Positions 25,197-34,436 of a DNA stretch of 64,000 nucleotides are shown here, piece by piece. Both the position numbers and the translations under genes were made by a program. Origin of the DNA: CAVWNR01 sp963756525 (GTDB taxonomy: Bacteria > Actinomycetota > Actinomycetes > Mycobacteriales > Jatrophihabitantaceae); contig CAVWNR010000005.1 of the NCBI GenBank assembly GCA_963756525.1, positions 57,462 through 121,461 on the forward strand, given 5' to 3'. Numbering within the stretch: position 1 is the stretch's first letter; each line of letters begins with the position of its first letter. The notes beneath the pieces are model-generated. The model was given only the letters and a program-made list of their open reading frames with translations, did not search any database and was not told the DNA's origin.

Positions 25197-27332
25197 GTGA
25201 ACGAGCCGACACCTGCGCCGCCGAGCGACGCTTGCGGAGCGAGCGTGAGCACGAGCGACGCTTGCGGAGCGAGCGTGAGCACCCACGCGCGCGAGGAGCA
25301 CGCCCGGCTGGCGCAGGAACTCGACGAGAACGCCTACCGCTACCACGTGCTCGACGCGCCGACGATCAGCGACGCCGAGTACGACCGGATGATGCGCCGG
25401 CTACAGGAGATCGAGAATGACTACCCGGAGCTGCGTACGCCGTCCTCGCCGACCCAGCGGGTGGGCGGCACCTACTCGACCCTGTTCACCCCGGTCGACC
25501 ACCTCGAGCGGATGCAGAGTCTCGACAACGTTTTCTCCGCCGACGAGCTGACGGCCTGGGCGCACCGGGTCGAGCGCGAGGCGGGCACCGTCCCCGCGTA
25601 CCTGTGCGAGCTGAAGGTGGACGGGCTCGCGGTGAACCTGCGCTACGACCGGGGCCGGCTGGTCTGCGGCGCCACCCGCGGCGACGGGCGCACCGGCGAG
25701 GACGTGACGGGCAACATCCGCACCATCGACGGCATCCCGCACCGCCTGGACGGTCCCGACCTGCCGCGGGTGCTCGAGGTCCGCGGCGAGGTGTTCTTCC
25801 CGGTGGCCGGGTTCGAGCAGCTCAACGCCGCCCTGGTCGAGTCCGGCAAGGCGCCGTTCGCCAACCCGCGCAACGCCGCCGCCGGCTCGCTGCGGCAGAA
25901 GGACCCTCGCATCACCGCCTCCCGCCCGCTGCGGATGATCGTGCACGGCGTTGGCCGGGTGGACGGAGGGCCGACGGTGAAGGCCCAGTCCGAGTGGTAC
26001 GACGCGCTGCGCGGATGGGGCCTGCCGACGTCCGCCCGCGCCGAGGTCGTCGCCGACCTGGCCGCGGTGCAGCGCTTCATCGACAACTACGGCGAACACC
26101 GACACTCCGTCGAACACGAGATCGACGGCGTGGTCGTCAAGGTCGACGACCTGACGCTGCAGCGCCGGCTGGGCTCCACCAGCCGCGCGCCGCGCTGGGC
26201 GATCGCGTTCAAGTACCCGCCCGAGGAGGTGAACACCAAGCTGCTCGACATCCGGGTCAACGTCGGGCGCACCGGGCGGGTCACCCCGTACGGCGTCATG
26301 GAGCCGGTCCGCGTCTCCGGCTCGACCGTCGTCAACGCGACGCTGCACAACGCCGCCGAGGTCGAGCGCAAGGGGGTGCTGATCGGCGACACGGTGGTGC
26401 TACGCAAGGCCGGCGACGTCATTCCCGAGATCGTCGGCCCGGTGGTCGCGTTGCGCGACGGCTCCGAGCGGCAGTTCGTCATGCCCGAGCGCTGCCCCGA
26501 GTGCGGCACCGAGCTCGGCCCGGCACGTGAGGGCGACGCCGACATCCGGTGCCCGAACACCCGCTCGTGTCCCGCGCAGCTGCGCGAGCGGATCTTCCAT
26601 CTCGCCGGGCGCAACGCGCTCGACATCGAGGTGCTCGGCTACGAAGCCGCGATCGCGCTGCTCGACGCCGGGGTGGTGCGCGACGAGGGCGACGTGTTCG
26701 CGCTGGATGCGCAGACCCTCGACGGGGTCGAGCTGTTCACTCGCAAGGACGGCGGGCTGACCGCGAACGCCCAGCGGCTGCTGGACAATCTCGACGTCGC
26801 AAAGCACCGCCCGCTGTGGCGGGTGCTCGTCGCGCTGTCGATCCGGCACGTCGGCCCGACGGCAGCGCAGGCGCTGGCCCGCGAGTTCGGCTCGCTCGAC
26901 CGGATCGCAGCCGCGTCGACCGACGAGCTGGCCGCCGCCGAGGGCGTCGGGCCGACCATCGCCGAGGCGATCCGGGAGTGGTTCGCCGTCGACTGGCACC
27001 GCGAGATCGTGGCGAAATGGCGCGCGGCCGGCGTGTCGCTCGGCGAGGAGGCCGCGCGGCAGGGCCCGCGCCCGCTCGACGGGCTGTCGATCGTCGTCAC
27101 CGGATCGCTGGCGGCGTACTCGCGGGACTCCGCCGCCGAGGCGATCACCTCGCGCGGCGGCCGGTCGTCGAGCTCGGTGTCGAAGAAGACGGCGTTCGTC
27201 GTGGTCGGTGACTCGCCGGGCGGCAAGTACGACAAAGCGCTGGCCCTGGGCGTCCCGGTGCTCGACGAGCAGGGCTTCGGCGTGCTCCTCGACGACGGCC
27301 CGGACGCAGCCCGCGCCGTCGCCCGCGCCTGA
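25197..27332 (+). CDS. ligA: NAD-dependent DNA ligase
   Basis: The 711-residue protein has the full LigA layout: domain Ia (RYHVLDAPTISDAEYD), the adenylation site CELKVDG with Lys140, the OB-fold, a zinc finger with CPECG and CPNTRSC, helix-hairpin-helix repeats (about 540-610) and a C-terminal BRCT domain (about 625-700). It seals nicks in replication and repair. The GTG start is 8 nt after TAACGT (25183-25188). Its first 30 residues are atypical: they contain two copies of SDACGASVST encoded by a 30-bp tandem repeat. A GTG at 25275 right after the repeat would give a more usual N-terminus, so the repeat may be partly untranslated. Confidence 0.95.
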   Translation: MNEPTPAPPSDACGASVSTSDACGASVSTHAREEHARLAQELDENAYRYHVLDAPTISDAEYDRMMRRLQEIENDYPELRTPSSPTQRVGGTYSTLFTPVDHLERMQSLDNVFSADELTAWAHRVEREAGTVPAYLCELKVDGLAVNLRYDRGRLVCGATRGDGRTGEDVTGNIRTIDGIPHRLDGPDLPRVLEVRGEVFFPVAGFEQLNAALVESGKAPFANPRNAAAGSLRQKDPRITASRPLRMIVHGVGRVDGGPTVKAQSEWYDALRGWGLPTSARAEVVADLAAVQRFIDNYGEHRHSVEHEIDGVVVKVDDLTLQRRLGSTSRAPRWAIAFKYPPEEVNTKLLDIRVNVGRTGRVTPYGVMEPVRVSGSTVVNATLHNAAEVERKGVLIGDTVVLRKAGDVIPEIVGPVVALRDGSERQFVMPERCPECGTELGPAREGDADIRCPNTRSCPAQLRERIFHLAGRNALDIEVLGYEAAIALLDAGVVRDEGDVFALDAQTLDGVELFTRKDGGLTANAQRLLDNLDVAKHRPLWRVLVALSIRHVGPTAAQALAREFGSLDRIAAASTDELAAAEGVGPTIAEAIREWFAVDWHREIVAKWRAAGVSLGEEAARQGPRPLDGLSIVVTGSLAAYSRDSAAEAITSRGGRSSSSVSKKTAFVVVGDSPGGKYDKALALGVPVLDEQGFGVLLDDGPDAARAVARA
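25223..25282 (+). repeat. 30-bp tandem duplication inside the ligA N-terminus; second locus of the dispersed repeat
   Basis: 25223-25252 and 25253-25282 are identical. The 29 nt 25216-25244 also equal the reverse complement of 19094-19122. Because 30 is divisible by three, the duplication keeps the frame and adds ten residues. Each unit ends in a GTGAGCAC that offers an in-frame GTG codon. Confidence 0.9.
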
Positions 27333-27415
27333 CGAGCTGACCGGCTAAACAACTCGGCGCTGACCGCGCGTCGCAACCGTGTTCGGATAGTGTTAACTGC
27401 GATCATCACCTGATC

Positions 27416-29332
27416 GTGAGTCGAGTCGGGACCGGCCAGGCCGCGCCGCGCCGCTGGCTCGCCGGTCTGGACGGGCTGCGCGCGCTGGCGGTGGTGGCCG
27501 TGGTCGGCTACCACTTCGCGCCGGGCGCGGTACCCGGCGGCTTCCTCGGTGTCGACCTGTTCTTCGTCATCAGCGGCTACCTGATCACCCGGCTGCTGCT
27601 CGACGAGATCGACCGTACCGGGCGGCTTTCGCTGGGCGACTTCTACCGGCGCCGAGCGCGCCGTCTGCTACCCGCGGTCGTCACCCTGCTCATCACCGTG
27701 TCGACGGCCTCGGCGCTGGTCTGGCGCGATCAGCTCGCTACCCTGCGCGCCGGCGTACTGGCCGGCCTGTTCTACGCGGCCAACTGGTGGCTCATCGCGG
27801 ACCACCAGTCCTACTTCGTCGCCTCCGGGCGCCCGTCGATGCTGCAACACCTCTGGTCGCTGGTGATCGAGGAGCAGTTCTACCTCGTCTGGCCGGTGCT
27901 GCTCACCCTGCTCGTCGGCGCGTACCTGTGGCACCGCCGGACCGCCGTGCTCGGCGTGCCCCGCCTGATGACGCTCGCCGGCGGTGCGGCGCTGCTGGCC
28001 GTCGCCTCGACGGTTGCGATGGTCGTGATCGCCGTCCGCAGCGACGTGCCGTACGGCGCCGACTCCAGCCGGGTGTACTACGGCACCGGGACGCACGCGA
28101 TGGGTCTGCTGGTCGGCGCGGCCGGCGGCGCGCTGGCGGTGCGCGCCCGGTTCAGCGCCCGGCGGCCGGTGCTGCGCGGGGCGTTCCTCTCCGACGTCGC
28201 CGCGCTGCTGGCGCTGCTCCTGGTCGTGCGCATCGTGTTGCGCGTCGACGAGTTCGACCCGAGGCTGTACCGGGGCGGGTTCCTCGCGGTCAGCCTGCTG
28301 TGCGCGGTCGCCGTCATGGCCGTGCCGCGGCGCGGCAGCGGGCTGGGCTGGTTGCTCGACCGGGCGCCGCTGCGCTGGCTGGGGCAGCGGTCGTACTCGA
28401 TCTACCTGTGGCACTGGCCGGTGGCTGTCGTCACCCGGCCGGGTCTGGACATCACCGCGCCGGATGCGGTCGTGCTCGCGCTGCGGATCCTGCTCACGCT
28501 CGGGCTTGCCGAGGCGAGCTACCGCTTCGTCGAACAGCCGATTCGCCGCCATGGCCTGCGCGGCGTGGTTTCGGCGGCCCCGTGGCGGCGGCTCTCCCCG
28601 CGGTTGCGGGCAAGGCTGGTGCCCGTCGCGGTCGCCGCTGCCGCCGTCGTCGTCGGTTCGCTGGTCTCGGCCTTCAGCTACGCGCCGCACTCGACCGCGC
28701 CGCACGCCGCCCCGCACCCCGGCGCCGTGACGGCCGCCCCCGCGCCGGAGCCCACGCCGATTCGCCCCGGCGAGCGGTACGCGCCGCCGACCGCGCAGCG
28801 TTCGAGCACCCCGCCGGCGACGGCCGTGCCCCGAACTAGCGCCGCACCTCATCCGTCCGCAGCCAACCGCGACGGGCCGGTGAGCGCGTTCGGCGACTCG
28901 GTCCTGCTCGGTGCCGCCCCGGCGCTGCGCGCCACCGTCCCGGACGCCCGGGTGGACGCCGTCGAGGGGCGGCAGGCGCGCGCCGTCTTCGCCGACATCG
29001 CCGCGTCCCGCGCCGCCGAGATGCTCGCCCCGGTGGTGGTCATCCACACCGGCAACAACGGGATCATCTCGCCGGATCAGCTCGCGGCGACGCTGCGCTC
29101 GCTGGCCGACCGTACCCGGGTCGTCGTCCTCACCGACCGGGTGCCCCGCGACTGGCAGGACCCGAACAACGCGATGTTGCGGTCGGCGGCCAAGCAGTTC
29201 CGCAACGTCGTGCTGGTCGACTGGTTCGCCCTCTCGCAGGGCCACCACGGCTGGTTCTACGCCGACGGACTGCATCTGCGGCCGCCCGGCGCCGCCGCGT
29301 ACAGCGCGCTCATCGCCGCTGCCGTCCGCTGA
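27416..29332 (+). CDS. second OafA-type acyltransferase with C-terminal SGNH domain
   Basis: The 638-residue protein has an Acyltransferase_3 domain (LDGLRALAVVAVVGYHFAPG with the conserved His, GVDLFFVISGYLI, IEEQFYLVWP), a Pro/Ala linker at about 430-480, and an SGNH domain with FGDSVLLGAA (about 492), GNNG (about 547) and DGLHLRPPG (about 617). Likely role is O-acylation of cell-envelope glycans. It resembles, from memory, mycobacterial Rv1565c. The GTG start is about 25 nt after a TAGTGT box (27386-27391). It is paralogous in design to the gene at 3668-5902 but is not closely similar. Confidence 0.88.
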   Translation: MSRVGTGQAAPRRWLAGLDGLRALAVVAVVGYHFAPGAVPGGFLGVDLFFVISGYLITRLLLDEIDRTGRLSLGDFYRRRARRLLPAVVTLLITVSTASALVWRDQLATLRAGVLAGLFYAANWWLIADHQSYFVASGRPSMLQHLWSLVIEEQFYLVWPVLLTLLVGAYLWHRRTAVLGVPRLMTLAGGAALLAVASTVAMVVIAVRSDVPYGADSSRVYYGTGTHAMGLLVGAAGGALAVRARFSARRPVLRGAFLSDVAALLALLLVVRIVLRVDEFDPRLYRGGFLAVSLLCAVAVMAVPRRGSGLGWLLDRAPLRWLGQRSYSIYLWHWPVAVVTRPGLDITAPDAVVLALRILLTLGLAEASYRFVEQPIRRHGLRGVVSAAPWRRLSPRLRARLVPVAVAAAAVVVGSLVSAFSYAPHSTAPHAAPHPGAVTAAPAPEPTPIRPGERYAPPTAQRSSTPPATAVPRTSAAPHPSAANRDGPVSAFGDSVLLGAAPALRATVPDARVDAVEGRQARAVFADIAASRAAEMLAPVVVIHTGNNGIISPDQLAATLRSLADRTRVVVLTDRVPRDWQDPNNAMLRSAAKQFRNVVLVDWFALSQGHHGWFYADGLHLRPPGAAAYSALIAAAVR

Positions 29333-29344
29333 CCGGCCGACGGG

Positions 29345-30040
29345 TCACCCGTTGCGCAGGCCCTCCAGGTAGCGCAAGGCCTCCTCATGCAGCAGGCTGA
29401 CGCTCGCGGCGATCGCTGCGAGGTGCTGCAGGCGGACCAGCTCCGCCGGAAGCCAGCGCAGCGCCGGTCGCCCGACGAGCAGCGCCCCGTCGCCGAGCGG
29501 GGCGACCGCGAGTTCCGTGCCGATGCCGGACCAGTCCGGCGGCGCCCAGGAACCGTCCGCGTCGAGCAGCCGGGCCGGGTGCGGCGGCCACCACGGCACC
29601 GCCAGCTCGGCGATCTCGGGGGCGGCGGGGCTCGCCGCCAGGACGCCGCTCTGCCCGTCCGCGGGCGCGCCGAGCACCAGCGCCCAACCGGCGCGGAAGA
29701 TGTCGACCACGCCGTCGGCGAGCACCTGCGGCGAGTGCTGCGGGCGCTCGGCCAGCGCGTCGAGGAGCTCCAGTTCGCGATGCGGGTCGCTCTGCCCGGC
29801 GTACGGCCGGATCGACTCGACCTGCACGCCGGCAACCGTCACCGCCGCGCTGACCAGCGTGTCGGGCAGCCCCTCGGGCGGAAGTTCGACCACCAGGTCG
29901 TCGACCGCGCGTCCGGCAGACCGCTCGACCACGTCGAGGCTCTCGATGTCGACGCCCGCCTGGCCGAGCGCGGTCGCTACCGCGCCGAGCGCGCCGGGAC
30001 GGTCGGGAAGGACGACTCGCAGCAGGTAGGCCACCCGCAC
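29345..30040 (-). CDS. ACT-domain protein
   Basis: The 231-residue protein begins with an ACT domain (VAYLLRVVLPDRPGALGAVATAL, then GVDIESLDVVER) of about 75 residues. The following part (about 100-220) resembles no domain I know but has a GAF-like alternation (VDIFRAGWALVLGAP ... LVGRPALRWLPAELVRLQHL). It probably binds an amino acid. It is divergent from gatC as in mycobacteria (Rv3013 next to gatC). The GTG at 30040 is the only sensible start. Confidence 0.8.
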   Translation of the reverse strand: MRVAYLLRVVLPDRPGALGAVATALGQAGVDIESLDVVERSAGRAVDDLVVELPPEGLPDTLVSAAVTVAGVQVESIRPYAGQSDPHRELELLDALAERPQHSPQVLADGVVDIFRAGWALVLGAPADGQSGVLAASPAAPEIAELAVPWWPPHPARLLDADGSWAPPDWSGIGTELAVAPLGDGALLVGRPALRWLPAELVRLQHLAAIAASVSLLHEEALRYLEGLRNG

Positions 30041-30144
30041 AGCTTGGCCGACCCGTGTGTCGGACGCGTGAACGGGGCCCGAACAGGGCCGGCAGCCGAA
30101 ATGCGCGGGCCTGGCGGCCGGGCACCCTCGTAGACTCCGAGGTC

Positions 30145-30453
30145 GTGCCCGCCGAATCGCACATCAGCCGCGACGAAGTCGCCCATCTCGCGCACCTGGC
30201 CCGCCTCGCGGTCACCGACGCCGAGCTCGACCTGTTCGCTCAGCAGCTCGACGTCATCCTCGGGGCGGTCGCCAGGGTCGGCGAGGTCGCGGCAGCGGAC
30301 ATCCCGCCGACCAGCCACGCCGTGCCCCTGACCAACGTCTACCGCGACGACGCGGTGCGTCCGTGCCTGCCGCGCGAAGCCGTGCTCGCCGCCGCGCCTG
30401 CCGTCGAGGACGCAAAGTTCCGCGTGCCGCGCATCCTTTCGGATGAGGCCTAG
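30145..30453 (+). CDS. gatC: aspartyl/glutamyl-tRNA amidotransferase subunit C
   Basis: The 102-residue protein has the GatC pattern: ISRDEVAHLAHLARLAVTDAEL, then LDVILGAVARVGEV, and the C-terminal FRVPRIL. It holds GatA and GatB together in the amidotransferase that converts Glu-tRNA(Gln) to Gln-tRNA(Gln). GTG 30145 stands 8 nt after TAGACT (30131-30136), so a leaderless message for gatCAB is probable. gatA starts 26 bp downstream. Confidence 0.94.
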   Translation: MPAESHISRDEVAHLAHLARLAVTDAELDLFAQQLDVILGAVARVGEVAAADIPPTSHAVPLTNVYRDDAVRPCLPREAVLAAAPAVEDAKFRVPRILSDEA

Positions 30454-30479
30454 GCCGAAAACCAGAGGAGCAGCGAGGC

Positions 30480-31964
30480 ATGTCCGATGTGATCCGGCTC
30501 TCGGCGGCCGAACTCGGCGAGAAGATCGCTGCGGGAGAGGTCTCCGCGGTCGAGGTGACGCAGGCGCACCTGGACCGGATCGCCGCGGTCGACGGTGCGG
30601 TGCTTGCCTTCCTGCACGTCGACACCGAAGGCGCGCTGCGCGCGGCCCGCGCCGTCGACGCGCGGCGGGCCGCCGGCGAGCCGCTCGGTCCGCTGGCCGG
30701 GGTGCCGCTCGCGATGAAGGACGTCGTCGTCACCGAAGGCCTGCCGACGACGGCCGGGTCGAAGATCCTCGACGGCTGGGTGCCGCCGTACGACGCGACG
30801 ATCACCCGGCGGATCAAGGACGCGGGCATCGTCATGCTCGGCAAGACCAACATGGACGAGTTCGCCATGGGCTCGTCCACGGAGAACTCCGCGTTCCATC
30901 CCACGCACAACCCGTGGGACCTCTCGCGGATCCCCGGCGGCTCGTCGGGGGGCTCGAGCGCCGCGGTGGCCGCGTTCGAGGCGCCGCTCGCGATCGGCAC
31001 CGACACCGGCGGCTCGATCCGGCAACCGGCCGCGGTCACCGGCGTGGTGGGGCACAAACCCACCTACGGCGGGGTGTCACGCTACGGGCTGATCGCGTTC
31101 TCCTCGTCGCTCGACCAGGCCGGCCCGCTGGGTCGCACAGTGCTCGACGCCGCGCTGCTGCACGAGGTGATCGCCGGCCACGACCCGTGCGACTCCACGT
31201 CGATCCCGCAGCCGGTGCCACCCGTGGCGCGCGCGGCCCGCGAAGGGGCCGGCAGCGACCTCTCCGGCCTGCGCGTCGGCGTGGTCCGCGAGCTGCAGGG
31301 CGAGGGCTACCAGGCCGGCGTGCTCGCGGCATTCGAGGCGGCGGTGCAGCAGCTGCGCAAGCTCGGCGCCGACGTCGTCGAGGTGTCCTGCCCGCACTTC
31401 GACTACGCGCTCGCCGCCTACTACCTGATCGCGCCCAGCGAGTGCTCGTCGAACCTGGCCCGCTTCGACGCGGTGCGCTACGGGCTGCGCGTCGGCGACG
31501 ACGGCGTCAACTCGCTCGAGGCGGTCATGTCGTTGACCCGCGAGGCTGGGTTCGGGCCGGAGGTGAAGCGGCGGGTCATGATCGGCACGTACGCGCTCTC
31601 GTCCGGCTACTACGACGCGTACTACGGGCAAGCGCAGAAGGTGCGGACGCTGATCTCCCGCGATTTCGCCGCCGCATTCGAGCAGGCCGACGTGCTGGTC
31701 TCGCCGTCGTCGCCGTTCGTCGCGTTCGGCATCGGCGAGCGGATCGACGACCCGATGGCGATGTACGTCAACGACCTGTGCACGCTGCCCGCGTCCCTGG
31801 CCGGCACGCCCGCCATCTCGGTGCCGTGCGGCCTGTCGGAGAACCTGCCGGTCGGGCTGCAGGTGATGGCCCCGGCGCTGGCCGACGACCGCTGCTACCG
31901 GGTCGCCGCCGCCTTCGAGGCCGCGACCGAGCGGATCGCGCCGCCCGCGGAGGTGCTGGCATGA
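30480..31964 (+). CDS. gatA: aspartyl/glutamyl-tRNA amidotransferase subunit A
   Basis: The 494-residue amidase-signature protein has the catalytic triad Lys80 (AMKDVVV), cis-Ser155 (GGSSGGSSAA) and the nucleophile Ser179 (TDTGGSIRQPA). It releases ammonia from glutamine for tRNA amidation. A ribosome-binding site (AGAGGAG) precedes the ATG. Its stop overlaps the gatB start (ATGA). Confidence 0.96.
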   Translation: MSDVIRLSAAELGEKIAAGEVSAVEVTQAHLDRIAAVDGAVLAFLHVDTEGALRAARAVDARRAAGEPLGPLAGVPLAMKDVVVTEGLPTTAGSKILDGWVPPYDATITRRIKDAGIVMLGKTNMDEFAMGSSTENSAFHPTHNPWDLSRIPGGSSGGSSAAVAAFEAPLAIGTDTGGSIRQPAAVTGVVGHKPTYGGVSRYGLIAFSSSLDQAGPLGRTVLDAALLHEVIAGHDPCDSTSIPQPVPPVARAAREGAGSDLSGLRVGVVRELQGEGYQAGVLAAFEAAVQQLRKLGADVVEVSCPHFDYALAAYYLIAPSECSSNLARFDAVRYGLRVGDDGVNSLEAVMSLTREAGFGPEVKRRVMIGTYALSSGYYDAYYGQAQKVRTLISRDFAAAFEQADVLVSPSSPFVAFGIGERIDDPMAMYVNDLCTLPASLAGTPAISVPCGLSENLPVGLQVMAPALADDRCYRVAAAFEAATERIAPPAEVLA

Positions 31965-33445
31965 CGCTCACGTATCAGGACGTCCTCACGCGCTACGACC
32001 CGGTGATCGGCCTGGAGACCCACGTGGAGCTGGGCACCGCGTCGAAGATGTTCTGCGGCTGCGCCACGGCATTCGGCGCCGAGCCCAACACGCAGACCTG
32101 CCCGGTGTGCCTGGGCCTGCCCGGCGCACTGCCGGTGGCGAACGAGAAGGCGATCGAGTCGACGATCCGCATCGGGCTGGCGCTGAACTGCAGCATCGCC
32201 ACGTGGTGCCGCTTCGCGCGCAAGAACTACTTCTACCCGGACATGCCGAAGAACTTCCAGACCTCGCAGTACGACGAGCCGCTCTGCGTCGACGGCTATC
32301 TCGTCATCGAGCTGAACGGGGCCACGTACCGCATCGGCATCGAGCGGGTGCACCTGGAGGAAGACACCGGCAAGAACACCCACGTCGGGACATCCGGACG
32401 CATCCACGGGGCCGACTACTCGCTGGTCGACTACAACCGGGCCGGCATCCCGCTGGTCGAGATCGTCACCAAGCCGGTGCCGGGCACCGGCGCGCTCGCC
32501 CCCGAGGTCGCCCGCGCATACGTCACCGAGCTACGCGACATCGTGCGCACGCTAGGTGTCAGCGACGTGCGGATGGAACAGGGCAGCCTGCGCTGCGACG
32601 TCAACACCTCGCTCACGCCGGTCGTGTCCGCGGAGTGGGGTACGCGCACCGAGACGAAGAACGTCAACTCGCTGCGCAGCGTCGAACGGGCGGTGCGGTC
32701 GGAGATGCTGCGTCAAGCGGAGATCCTCGACGCCGGCGGCAAGATCGTCCAGGAGACACGGCACTTCTCCGAGACGACCGGTGACACCCGTCCCGGGCGG
32801 AGCAAGGAGGAGGCCACCGACTACCGCTACTTCCCCGAGCCGGATCTCGTGCCGATCGCGCCGGACCCGGCGTGGGTCGAGCGGCTGCGCGCCGAGCTGC
32901 CGGAGCTCCCGGCGGTGCGGCGCGCCCGGATCAGCGAGTCGCTCGGCGTCTCGGCCGACGACCTGCAGAAGATGGCCAACGCGGGCGTGCTCGACCTGGT
33001 CGGCGCCACGGTAGACGCCGGTGCACCGGTCGATGAGGCGCGCAACTGGTGGTTGCAGTACCTGGCACAGCTGGCCAACTCGCGTGACGTGGACCCAGCC
33101 GACCTCCGGGTCACACCGGCCCAGGTGGCCCGGGTGATCGAGCTGGTTGCCAACGGTTCGCTGTCGGTGGCACTGGCGCGGCAAGCGGTCGACGGCGTGC
33201 TCCAGAGCGGGGCCGACGTCGACGCGGTGGTCGCCGAGCGCGGCCTGCGGGTCGTCTCCGACACGGACGCGCTGGGTGCCGCGGCCGACGAGGCGATCGC
33301 CGCCCATCCGGACATCGCCGAGAAGGTCCGGGGCGGCAAGACCGCGGCGGTCGGGGTGCTGGTCGGCGCGGTCATGAAGGCGACCCGCGGTCAGGCCGAC
33401 GCGGCCGCGGTGAAGGCGCTGCTGCTGGAGAAGCTCGGCGGGTGA
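31961..33445 (+). CDS. gatB: aspartyl/glutamyl-tRNA amidotransferase subunit B
   Basis: The 494-residue protein has the GatB signature GLETHVELGTASKMFCGC, YFYPDMPKNFQTSQYDEP, the LRCDVNTS strand, and a C-terminal GatB/YqeY domain (about 345-494, ending AVKALLLEKLGG). It binds the mischarged tRNA and phosphorylates or activates the glutamyl ester. ATG 31961 overlaps gatA by 4 nt; the frame continues upstream through gatA but is not coding there. With gltX at 47.5 kb it completes the indirect Gln-tRNA pathway. No glutaminyl-tRNA synthetase is seen here. Confidence 0.96.
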   Translation: MTLTYQDVLTRYDPVIGLETHVELGTASKMFCGCATAFGAEPNTQTCPVCLGLPGALPVANEKAIESTIRIGLALNCSIATWCRFARKNYFYPDMPKNFQTSQYDEPLCVDGYLVIELNGATYRIGIERVHLEEDTGKNTHVGTSGRIHGADYSLVDYNRAGIPLVEIVTKPVPGTGALAPEVARAYVTELRDIVRTLGVSDVRMEQGSLRCDVNTSLTPVVSAEWGTRTETKNVNSLRSVERAVRSEMLRQAEILDAGGKIVQETRHFSETTGDTRPGRSKEEATDYRYFPEPDLVPIAPDPAWVERLRAELPELPAVRRARISESLGVSADDLQKMANAGVLDLVGATVDAGAPVDEARNWWLQYLAQLANSRDVDPADLRVTPAQVARVIELVANGSLSVALARQAVDGVLQSGADVDAVVAERGLRVVSDTDALGAAADEAIAAHPDIAEKVRGGKTAAVGVLVGAVMKATRGQADAAAVKALLLEKLGG

Positions 33446-34428
33446 GCGCTCCCGGCATGATCGGCATGGTCGAGCCGTCCACGCCGCAGCGGTACCGGTC
33501 GATGGCCGAGCGGGAGTTTCACGACTACGCGCCCAGCTACGAACGTCTCGCGCTCGGCGTGGCCGGCGACGCCGAGCTGATCGCCCGCCTCGACACGCTG
33601 CCCGAGCCGAAGCGCCAGCCGAACCTGCTCTTCGCCGCGGTCCGCTTCCTGCACGGGCCGGTCGACGACTACCCGGCGTTTCGCGGATGGCTCTTGGCGC
33701 ACTGGGACGAGGCTTCCTCGACCATGCTCGCCCGCCGGACCCAGACGAACGAGCCGGCCCGCTGCGCGGTGCTGCTGCCCCTGCTCGCCGCGCTGCCGCA
33801 GCCGCTCGCACTGCTCGAGGTGGGCGCGTCCGCCGGCCTCTGCCTCTACCCCGACCGGTTGCGCTACCGCTACGGCGGGCACGTGGTCGGCCCGGCCGAC
33901 GCGCCGGTCGAGATCGCCTGCGGCGTCGCGGGCCCGGCGCCGCTGCCCGAGGCACTGCCCCGCGTGGCGTGGCGGGCGGGGCTCGACCTCGAGCCGCTCG
34001 ACGTCACCGACGACGACCACGTCCGCTGGCTGGACGCGCTGATCTGGCCGGAGCATCCCGAGCGGCGCGAGCGGCTGCGCGCCGCCGTCGAGATCGCCCG
34101 CGCCGACCCGCCGCGCCTGGTCCGCGGTGACCTGCTCACCGACCTCACGCCGCTGGCGGCCGAGGCGCCGCCGGACGCCACCCTGGTGGTCATGCACAGC
34201 GCCGTGCTGCCCTACGTCGCGCCGGACGACCGGGCCGCGTTCGTCGCCACCGTCCGCGGGCTGCCGGCACATTGGATCTCCAACGAGGCGCCCGGCGTCC
34301 TGCCCGAGGTGGACCGCCGGCTCGGTGTCGAGCCCGCGACCGCGATGCGCACCGTCCTGGCGCTGGACGGCGAGCCGGTCGCGCTCGCCGGTGGCCACGG
34401 TCAGACGCTGGAGTGGCTGCCCGGCTGA
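33442..34428 (+). CDS. DUF2332 family protein
   Basis: The 328-residue protein has features of the DUF2332 family: an N-terminal helix with SYERLALGVAGDAELIARL, QPNLLFAAVRFL, and a central LLEVGASAGLCLYPDR that resembles a SAM-binding glycine loop, followed by LVVMHSAVLPYV. A methyltransferase-like fold is suggested by the glycine loop, but activity is unknown. Its GTG overlaps the gatB stop (GTGA), so it is cotranscribed with gatCAB. Confidence 0.8.
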   Translation: MSAPGMIGMVEPSTPQRYRSMAEREFHDYAPSYERLALGVAGDAELIARLDTLPEPKRQPNLLFAAVRFLHGPVDDYPAFRGWLLAHWDEASSTMLARRTQTNEPARCAVLLPLLAALPQPLALLEVGASAGLCLYPDRLRYRYGGHVVGPADAPVEIACGVAGPAPLPEALPRVAWRAGLDLEPLDVTDDDHVRWLDALIWPEHPERRERLRAAVEIARADPPRLVRGDLLTDLTPLAAEAPPDATLVVMHSAVLPYVAPDDRAAFVATVRGLPAHWISNEAPGVLPEVDRRLGVEPATAMRTVLALDGEPVALAGGHGQTLEWLPG

Positions 34429-34436
34429 CTCGCGCG

